Shown one piece after another: positions 1-5,114 of a DNA stretch of 7,665 nt. The notes under the pieces are model-generated. The model was given only the letters and a program-made list of their open reading frames with translations. It ran no database searches and was not told where the DNA came from. Each line of letters starts with the position of its first letter. The stretch's first letter is position 1. Source of the DNA: Pseudothermotoga sp. (GTDB lineage: Bacteria > Thermotogota > Thermotogae > Thermotogales > DSM-5069). Position numbers and translations under genes: made by a program. The DNA lies in assembly GCA_028276125.1 (NCBI GenBank), contig JAPYWY010000072.1, positions 1 through 7,665 on the forward strand, in the 5' to 3' direction.

Positions 1-728
1 GCGAAATTTAACAATGCTCCCCAGTCCGCGTAGCCGACCGGGGCTCCAAGGCCGAGGAAACTGAGTGCAGCTGCCGTGATCACCAAGGAACCTATTCGCA
101 TGGTCGCTTGGATTAGCACGGGAAAGATCGTGTTGGGTAATATGTGCTTCGTTATGACCAGAAAATCGCTCACCCCGAGTGCCTTTGCCGCGAGGACGTA
201 CTGTTCTTCTCTGGCTTGTAATATGTTCGCTCGGATGAGCCTCGCCGTACCCATCCAACCAAAGATGATCAAAGAGATCATCACCTTGTCCAAGCCCATG
301 CCGAGGAACGCGGTCATGACTATCGCGGCGAGTATGTATGGAATCGACAAGAATACGTCTGTGATCCTCATCAGAACCTCATCGAGCCATCCACCGAAAT
401 AGCCAGCGATCGAGCCTATCACGAGCCCAACGAGGGTTGAAGTGAGCGTGACCGTCAAACCGACTTTGAAGGCAGTCCTCGTACCCCAAATGACTCCGTA
501 GAAGATGTCGCGTCCATCTATGATTCCGAACGGATGTCCTTCGGACGGTGGTTGAGGTGTCTTGTCCCAGGTTACGATGGGTATCATGTACGGATCGTAA
601 GACTGTGGTGGACATATCAATGGTGCAAAGATCGCAACCAAGGTAAAGAAGATCAGCAGTGAAAATCCCAGCACGGCGGACGGGTTCCTCAGGAGTCTTC
701 TCAGCATTCTCTTTGTCTCAACTCTCAT
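1..728 (-). CDS. Dipeptide/oligopeptide-type ABC transporter permease, DppC-like (partial, 3' end outside window)
   Basis: Inner-membrane permease subunit of a DppBC/OppBC-type ABC importer, which with DppB forms the channel for peptides or, in Thermotogota, often oligosaccharides. The visible 242 residues start MRVETKRMLRR and contain an N-terminal membrane anchor (about 17-37, OppC_N type), the pre-domain motif HPFG-GRDIF-GVIWGTR (65-84), further membrane segments, and the ATPase-coupling EAA loop (about 174-200, EEQYVLAAKALGVSD...LPN). The reading frame is still open at base 1, so the last ~40-60 residues of a typical ~290-residue protein are missing. The ATG start at 728-726 follows GGGGGAAAGAAC, a usable ribosome site, 12 bp after the dppB stop, so the two are cotranscribed. 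Family assignment is secure; the substrate cannot be read from the permease. Confidence 0.93.
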   Translation of the reverse strand, partial: MRVETKRMLRRLLRNPSAVLGFSLLIFFTLVAIFAPLICPPQSYDPYMIPIVTWDKTPQPPSEGHPFGIIDGRDIFYGVIWGTRTAFKVGLTVTLTSTLVGLVIGSIAGYFGGWLDEVLMRITDVFLSIPYILAAIVMTAFLGMGLDKVMISLIIFGWMGTARLIRANILQAREEQYVLAAKALGVSDFLVITKHILPNTIFPVLIQATMRIGSLVITAAALSFLGLGAPVGYADWGALLNF

Positions 729-740
729 GTTCTTTCCCCC

Positions 741-1778
741 TCAACCGAGCCTGACGCGCGGGTCAACCACGGCGTACAGGATGTCTATCACGAGGTTTCC
801 TATGACGAGTATCAGAGAATAGAAGAGCGTCGAGGCCATTATGGAAGCATAGTCGAGCTGTGTGGCCGCCGTGGCTGTAAAACTTCCCATGCCAGTCCTG
901 TTGAAGACCATTTCGACGATCACCGTGCCAGCGAACAGTTGTATGACCATTCCTCCACCCACCGTGACTACAGGTATCATCGCATTTCTTCTCGCATGCT
1001 TGTTGATCACGACCCGCTCGGCCAAACCCTTGGCTCGCGCGGTTCTTATGTACTCTTTCGTGAGAACTTCGAGCATACTCGAGCGTGTGATCCTCAACAG
1101 ATACGCCCACCAGAGCCAGGAGAGAGTCAGAATGGGGGCTACGAGATGCCTCAATGCGTCAACGAAGACATCGAACCTACCGTTCAAGAGTGCGTCTATC
1201 GTGACAATCGAGGTGAACCTCCTGAACTCCGGAGACTTGATGACTTGGTCTGCCCAGAGGCTCAGATTACCGGGTGGGAACCAACCCAGGATGCTGTAGA
1301 AAACCATGAGCACGATGAGTCCGAAGACGAAGTCTGGAAAACTCCATCCAACGACCGCGAAGATCCTAACGAAGTGATCGAGAAACTTATCCCTGTTCAC
1401 GGCTGCTATCACTCCAAGCCAGACCCCTACGAACACCACGGGTACTATCGAATACAACGCCAGTTCCACAGTCCACGGCAACCTGTTCAGTATCGCATCC
1501 TTCACGGGTTGTTTCCCAACGAGTGACCAGCCGAGATCTCCCTGAAGGGTGTTCTTGAGCCATTTAATGTAACGGATCATCATCGGATCGTTCAGGCCGT
1601 ACTTTTGCTTGATCTTTTCCAACTGGACGGGAGTCAACTTGTCCAGCACGCCTGGATTCACATAGGCAGCCAGCAACCTGTCTGGTCCCAAGCTCTGTAT
1701 CATTCCAAAGACGATCAAAGACAGCCCAAACAAGATCAGAGGCAACAGGAGCAATCTTCTGACGACGTATGTTAACAA
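741..1778 (-). CDS. Dipeptide/oligopeptide-type ABC transporter permease, DppB-like
   Basis: Partner permease of the DppC-like protein, and the first gene of this minus-strand operon inside the window. It begins with a membrane helix (LTYVVRRLLLLPLILFG), followed by a periplasmic stretch holding QKYGLNDP and GDLGWSL, then a BPD_transp_1 domain with about five more helices. The EAA coupling loop is EYIRTARAKGLAERVVINKHARRN, and the protein ends in the family-typical VDPRVRLG. I place the start at TTG (1778-1776; 345 residues). The only upstream candidate, GTG at 1787-1785, lies inside the extended Shine-Dalgarno GGAGGTGATCC, whereas the TTG is 8 nt beyond GGAGG. The GTG start would add three residues (348). 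No solute-binding protein gene precedes it; that subunit must lie downstream of dppC or elsewhere. Confidence 0.93.
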   Translation of the reverse strand: MLTYVVRRLLLLPLILFGLSLIVFGMIQSLGPDRLLAAYVNPGVLDKLTPVQLEKIKQKYGLNDPMMIRYIKWLKNTLQGDLGWSLVGKQPVKDAILNRLPWTVELALYSIVPVVFVGVWLGVIAAVNRDKFLDHFVRIFAVVGWSFPDFVFGLIVLMVFYSILGWFPPGNLSLWADQVIKSPEFRRFTSIVTIDALLNGRFDVFVDALRHLVAPILTLSWLWWAYLLRITRSSMLEVLTKEYIRTARAKGLAERVVINKHARRNAMIPVVTVGGGMVIQLFAGTVIVEMVFNRTGMGSFTATAATQLDYASIMASTLFYSLILVIGNLVIDILYAVVDPRVRLG

Positions 1779-1780
1779 GG

Positions 1781-1791
1781 GGATCACCTCC
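1781..1791 (-). promoter_or_regulatory. Extended Shine-Dalgarno of dppB that decides its start
   Basis: On the minus strand this reads GGAGGTGATCC, an 11-base match to the complement of the conserved bacterial 16S rRNA 3' end (GGATCACCTCC). It covers the GTG at 1787-1785 and places the TTG at 1778-1776 eight bases after GGAGG, which argues for the TTG as the initiation codon. Confidence 0.8.
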
Positions 1792-1819
1792 GCTCAGTGC
1801 TTTAACACTCACAAAATAC

Positions 1820-1828
1820 ATTCTACCA
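1820..1828 (-). promoter_or_regulatory. Candidate extended -10 promoter of the dppBC operon
   Basis: The minus strand reads TGGTAGAAT, a TGn-extended -10 hexamer TAGAAT. It would start transcription about 35-40 bases before the dppB TTG. No good -35 hexamer is found 16-18 bases upstream (TTCCTT at 17 bp), which is tolerable for an extended -10 promoter but lowers confidence. Confidence 0.45.
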
Positions 1829-1929
1829 AAACGAGAATCCAGAAGGAAATCTGAGAAACAGAGAGAAAGGAAGCATCATAGACCGCGATCCGACTAAGAC
1901 GTGTGGAGACAAGTTGAGAAATCACATTT

Positions 1930-1943
1930 TTGTCGAAAGACAA
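1930..1943. promoter_or_regulatory. Inverted repeat upstream of the tctA -35 box (candidate operator)
   Basis: TTGTC-GAAA-GACAA is a perfect 5-bp inverted repeat around a 4-bp centre, ending 3 bp before the -35 hexamer of the tctA promoter. Its position suits an activator or a second repressor site. No regulator gene is in the window, so the binder is unknown. Confidence 0.4.
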
Positions 1944-1946
1944 TCC

Positions 1947-1975
1947 TTGCTATTACCTGTATCTGATGATACAAT
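1947..1975 (+). promoter_or_regulatory. Promoter of the tctACB operon
   Basis: TTGCTA (1947-1952), a 17-bp spacer and TACAAT (1970-1975) form a good housekeeping-sigma promoter. Transcription would begin near 1982, leaving a leader of about 31 bases with the ribosome site AGGTGAT (2000-2006) before the ATG at 2013. Confidence 0.75.
1958..1973. promoter_or_regulatory. Inverted repeat over the tctA -10 box (candidate operator)
   Basis: TGTATC-TGAT-GATACA is a perfect 6-bp inverted repeat with a 4-bp centre. It overlaps the spacer and the first four bases of the -10 hexamer TACAAT, the classic position for a repressor that blocks polymerase. The TGTAT/ATACA half-sites resemble those of some GntR-family regulators (FadR/FCD type), but that assignment is a guess. 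Confidence 0.5.
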
Positions 1976-2012
1976 AACATAAGAAATCGAGGGACATGTA
2001 GGTGATGAACGC

Positions 2013-3518
2013 ATGGAAGCGTTGTTGCAGACTTTCACAACGGGGATGAAAATTTGTTTTGTCCCATTTAATCTCGTTTTGATATTCATAGGTACTTTGT
2101 GGGGCTTGATCTTCGGTGCCATCCCTGGGTTGACTGCAACGATGGGTGTCGCACTCGCTATACCGCTCACGTACGGTATGAATCCTTTCTCTGGCTTGAT
2201 ACTCCTTTCGAGTATCTACATCGGGGCGATATCGGGTGGCTTCATCTCCGCAGCGATGTTGAACATGCCCGGCACTCCTTCATCGATAGCAACGACCTTC
2301 GATGCTTACCCGATGGCGCAGAAGGGCAAGGCATCCCTCGCATTGGCTTTGGGTTTGATGAGCTCATTCTTCGGAGGAATCGTGGCCGTCTTTCTCATGA
2401 TAATCGCAACCTACGCACTCGCACAGTTTGCACTGAAGTTTGGACCTTTCGAGTACTTTGCACTCGGTTTACTGGCCTTTGCGGGTTGCATAGGAATGAT
2501 GGGTGGGAGCATCATAAAGAGCACACTCGGAGTCATCATCGGCTTACTGCTCGCAACGATGGGTTCGGACATGTTGACGGGTGTGAAGAGACTCACCTTC
2601 GGTATACCTGACCTTGTGGCTGGCATCGACATTCTGCCGCTGCTCGTTGGGTTGTTCGGCATCTCCGAAATTTTCATGGCCATCGAGAGGAAGTATCAGA
2701 GTGTGGTTCCGTTGGAGGCACGGAAGGCCAAGATGGGATTCAAAGCCGTCGCCGAAGCGGCTCGCTTGATATTCTCACAGCCCGTGAACTATGTCAGATC
2801 TCTGATCGTGGGATTCGTGATAGGTGTGTTTCCTGGGGTCGGAGGTGCGACCTCGAGCGTCGTTGCGTACGGCTTGGCTAAGAGCGGTTCAAAGCATCCT
2901 GAGCAGTTCGGCCAAGGAAATCCAGAGGGCGTGATCGCGTCGGAGGTGGCGAACAACGCGACGATCGCTGGAGCTTTGGTACCTCTGCTCGCGCTCGGCA
3001 TACCTGGTGATTCGGTCACAGCGATGATGATCGGCGGTTTCATGATACACGGTTTGTTCCCCGGTCCACTCCTGTTCAGAGACAGTCCGCAGTACGCCTA
3101 CGCTATCTTCGCCGCTCAGATCATAGGTAACTTGATAATGGTATTGCTTGGGATCCTGCTCATGAGATTTTTCATCTACACGCTCAGCATCAGATCGTAT
3201 TATCTGCTGCCGATCGTTGCGTTGTCCATGGTCGTGGGCGCCTTTGGACTCTACAACAGGGTGTTTGACATATGGATAAGTCTGTTCTTTGGATTCATTG
3301 GTTATCTGCTGAGGAAGATAGACTTTCCACTCGTTCCTTTGATAACGGCGTTCGTGTTGGGGCCGATAGTGGAAAAGAACCTGAGGCAAGGTCTGGCCTT
3401 TTCCGATGGAAGCTTGATGCCTTTGTTCACCAGGCCCATAGCGTTGACCTTGTTCGTTGGGGCAGTGTTCTTGTTCATGTTCGGTGTGTACGTGAACAGA
3501 AGGCCGGCAAAACGCTGA
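2013..3518 (+). CDS. tctA: Tripartite tricarboxylate transporter, large membrane subunit TctA
   Basis: Large, multi-helix inner-membrane subunit that moves a carboxylate substrate delivered by the periplasmic receptor, driven by an ion gradient. At 501 residues it has the usual family length. Family motifs appear in order: GAIPGLTATMGVALAIPLTYGM (35-56), NMPGTPSSIATTFDAYPMAQKG (84-105), GVFPGVGGATSSVVAYG (271-287), EGVIASEVANNA (305-316) and GIPGDSVTAMMIGGFMIHGL.PGP (329-352). The two G-x-[IF]-P-G segments reflect the internal two-fold repeat typical of TctA. The ATG start has AGGTGAT 6 nt upstream. It is first of three genes, with 21 bp to tctC. The substrate is not predictable from sequence: citrate is the classic case, but other dicarboxylates, aromatic acids or sugar acids are known for relatives. 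Confidence 0.96.
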   Translation: MEALLQTFTTGMKICFVPFNLVLIFIGTLWGLIFGAIPGLTATMGVALAIPLTYGMNPFSGLILLSSIYIGAISGGFISAAMLNMPGTPSSIATTFDAYPMAQKGKASLALALGLMSSFFGGIVAVFLMIIATYALAQFALKFGPFEYFALGLLAFAGCIGMMGGSIIKSTLGVIIGLLLATMGSDMLTGVKRLTFGIPDLVAGIDILPLLVGLFGISEIFMAIERKYQSVVPLEARKAKMGFKAVAEAARLIFSQPVNYVRSLIVGFVIGVFPGVGGATSSVVAYGLAKSGSKHPEQFGQGNPEGVIASEVANNATIAGALVPLLALGIPGDSVTAMMIGGFMIHGLFPGPLLFRDSPQYAYAIFAAQIIGNLIMVLLGILLMRFFIYTLSIRSYYLLPIVALSMVVGAFGLYNRVFDIWISLFFGFIGYLLRKIDFPLVPLITAFVLGPIVEKNLRQGLAFSDGSLMPLFTRPIALTLFVGAVFLFMFGVYVNRRPAKR

Positions 3519-3539
3519 AAGTGCGAGGGAGGTGATTGT

Positions 3540-4487
3540 ATGAGAAGGTTTCTCGTGGTGCTGTTCTTCGCGGTACTTAGCGTTCTGCTCTTCGCACAGG
3601 CTGAACGCTACCCGACGAGGCCCGTCACCGTCGTGGTCCCGTACTCCGCAGGTGGAGCGAGCGACATCATGGCAAGGTTGGTGGCCGAGTTCTGGAAGAA
3701 GTACACGGGTCAAGACATGGTCGTGACGAACGTGGTGGGTGCAGAAGGAGCCGTCGCGGCAAGGCAAGTCAAGGGTACCCGTCCAGACGGTTACACGGTG
3801 CTGTGGTACCATCAAGCGATGCTGGGCAATTACTTTCTGGGTGTGGCTGACATCATGTGGTACGATTTCACCCCAGCCTGCATCGTTACAAAGACTTCGA
3901 GGATAACGGCGACGAGGTCGGACATGCCTTGGAAGGATCTGAGGGATGCCATCCAGGATGCGAAAGCGAATCCAAGAAAGTATGTCTACGGTACCGGCGC
4001 GGGAGGTATAGCGTACCTCGAATACGCACCGGTGGAGGTTGCAGCGAAAGGTTGCTGGCGTGTTGTTCCTAACGAAGGTGGAGATTCGCAGAGGATCGTG
4101 GCCTTGCTCGGTAACCACGTGGACATCGTGCCACTCGCGTTGGTTTCAGCGGTCTCCTACATAAAATCTGGACAGATCAAGCCCTTGGTCGTCCACGATG
4201 TGGTGAGGGACCCATTCATACCCGATGTTCCTTCTGCTGCCGAGTTGGGTTATCCCGACCTCGTTTTCCCGATGACGAACACGTTCTTCTTCCCACCGAA
4301 GACACCCGAATGGATCGTGGAAGAGTTCAACAAGATCATGGAAAAAATCGTGAACGATGAAGAGTTCAAGACCAAGCTCGCTGAGATGGCCTATGCTACG
4401 GTCTTTTTCAAGACTGGCAAGGACCTTGAAGAGTTCTGGAAAGGTCAAGAAGAAATTTATAAGAAGGCCGCGGCAGTTCTCAAATGA
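3540..4487 (+). CDS. tctC: Tripartite tricarboxylate transporter, periplasmic substrate-binding receptor TctC (Bug family)
   Basis: Extracytoplasmic receptor that captures the carboxylate and hands it to TctA/TctB. The 315-residue precursor has a clear signal peptide (MRRF, hydrophobic core, FAQA) with likely cleavage after Ala21 before ERYPTRP. Bug-family landmarks follow: YPTRPVTVVVPYSAGGASDIMAR (24-46), the GA-G--AA..V.....DGYT region (67-86), YDFTP at 108-112, YGTGAGG (150-156) and a segment VVPNEGGDSQRIVALLG..VD where relatives usually have VPYKG, then PFIPDVPSAAELGYPD. The ATG start lies 7 nt after GGAGG of GGGAGGTGAT (3527-3536), a very strong ribosome site that fits high expression. 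Two cysteines, Cys114 and Cys172, remain in the exported protein. The changed VPNEGG loop may mean a different ligand from well-studied Bug receptors; that is inference. Confidence 0.95.
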   Translation: MRRFLVVLFFAVLSVLLFAQAERYPTRPVTVVVPYSAGGASDIMARLVAEFWKKYTGQDMVVTNVVGAEGAVAARQVKGTRPDGYTVLWYHQAMLGNYFLGVADIMWYDFTPACIVTKTSRITATRSDMPWKDLRDAIQDAKANPRKYVYGTGAGGIAYLEYAPVEVAAKGCWRVVPNEGGDSQRIVALLGNHVDIVPLALVSAVSYIKSGQIKPLVVHDVVRDPFIPDVPSAAELGYPDLVFPMTNTFFFPPKTPEWIVEEFNKIMEKIVNDEEFKTKLAEMAYATVFFKTGKDLEEFWKGQEEIYKKAAAVLK

Positions 4488-4495
4488 TTCAAGAC

Positions 4496-4512
4496 GGGGG
4501 GCGTCGCCCCCC
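4496..4512 (+). other. GC hairpin in the tctC-tctB intergenic region
   Basis: GGGGGGC-GTC-GCCCCCC forms a 7-bp all-GC stem with a 3-base loop, 8 bases after the tctC stop and 27 bases before the tctB start. The bases that follow (ATTGGTGCTCG) contain no T-run, so it is not a standard intrinsic terminator. A stem here could protect the 3' end of a processed tctAC message or attenuate expression into tctB, giving more receptor than small membrane subunit. Confidence 0.75.
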
Positions 4513-4539
4513 ATTGGTGCTCGTGGAAGGTGAGGCTGC

Positions 4540-5004
4540 ATGAGTGAACTTGTGGCTTCGATTTGCTTTCTCATAAGTGGTTTTGCTTTCCTCTTCGAAT
4601 CTCAGAAGATCCGGGTTTTGAGGTTCGGCTCGCTCGGAGGAGATTTCTTCCCGAAAATGTTGTCCATCATGACGATAGTGGTTTCGACCGTTTGGTTGAT
4701 TTCGAGCGTGGTAAAGCTGCTGAAGAAAAAACAGTCGATTCGCTTGGAGTTTGCCCCGGGCGGAGTTGCAAGGACTGTTGCGTACTTGGCTGGTTTCGCC
4801 TTGTACATATTGATGCTGGACCTGTTCGGCTTCTTCCTTCCGAGTGTTGGTATATCGTTGTTCACGTATCTACTTTTGAAAGAAAAGACAAGATTGTTGG
4901 ACTTTCTGACCGCTGGCGTCTATTCCGTAGTCATGGTGACGATCGTTTGGTTGTTGTTCACAAGAGTTTTAGGTTTGATTCTCCCCACGGGCCGTTTGAT
5001 TTGA
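4540..5004 (+). CDS. tctB: Tripartite tricarboxylate transporter, small membrane subunit TctB
   Basis: Small inner-membrane partner of TctA. The 154 residues form four hydrophobic segments (about 3-19, 42-60, 77-100 and 122-146) separated by basic loops (KLLKKKQ, LKEKTR), the standard layout of the TctB/DUF1468 family. The family pattern of a glycine/phenylalanine-rich SLGGDFFPKML after the first helix is present. The ATG start is preceded by GAAGGTGAGG (4525-4534). It is third in the operon, separated from tctC by 52 bp that include a GC hairpin. The gene order A-C-B differs from the tctCBA order of the Salmonella prototype. TctB sequences diverge strongly, so the call rests on topology, length and context more than on fixed residues. 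Confidence 0.9.
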   Translation: MSELVASICFLISGFAFLFESQKIRVLRFGSLGGDFFPKMLSIMTIVVSTVWLISSVVKLLKKKQSIRLEFAPGGVARTVAYLAGFALYILMLDLFGFFLPSVGISLFTYLLLKEKTRLLDFLTAGVYSVVMVTIVWLLFTRVLGLILPTGRLI

Positions 5005-5068
5005 CAGTCGAGCGATTCTTTTTCTCCTCGGAAATCCCGTGTAACTGCTTCGTTAGGAAGTTTTCCAA

Positions 5069-5079
5069 CCTTTGAAAGG
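5069..5079. promoter_or_regulatory. Short palindrome over a -35 box
   Basis: CCTTT-G-AAAGG is a perfect 5-bp inverted repeat around one base. It covers the TTGAAA hexamer of the promoter-like sequence before the PEPCK-like gene, where a bound repressor could compete with polymerase. The arms are short, so chance is a real alternative. Confidence 0.25.
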
Positions 5080-5100
5080 GCCAAGCGGTATAAGTATACA
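5072..5100 (+). promoter_or_regulatory. Candidate promoter of the PEPCK-like gene
   Basis: TTGAAA (5072-5077), a 17-bp spacer and TATACA (5095-5100) match a housekeeping promoter well. A -10 at 5095-5100 would start RNA near 5107, past the ribosome site GGAGGGG (5101-5107). An alternative -10, TATAAG (5089-5094), would start near 5101 and keep it, but has no good -35. The gene may also be read through from tctB, since no convincing terminator is seen in the 110-bp gap; the rest of that gap (5005-5068) shows only a T-rich run and weak stems. Confidence 0.55.
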
Positions 5101-5114
5101 GGAGGGGTGTTAGG

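Noticed and set aside
939..1526. Plus-strand open frame of 195 codons opposite dppB
   Set aside because: It is antisense to a gene with clear permease motifs, has no ribosome site, and its charged composition shows no family resemblance.
1796..1809. AGTG-N6-CACT inverted repeat in the dppB leader
   Set aside because: The 4-bp arms do not extend and are likely to arise by chance.
2889..4118. Long minus-strand open frame opposite the tctA end and tctC
   Set aside because: Its translation is dominated by Arg, His, Glu and Gln without domain motifs, it runs across the junction of two well-supported genes, and it reflects codon bias of the plus strand.
4496..4520. Intrinsic terminator after tctC
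   Set aside because: The GC stem is real but is followed by ATTGGTGCTCG rather than a T-run, and tctB continues the transporter operon.
5043..5066. Possible weak terminator AACT...AGTT followed by TTCC in the tctB-PEPCK gap
   Set aside because: The stem has a G-A mismatch and a G-T pair, low stability for a thermophile, and only a short T-run.
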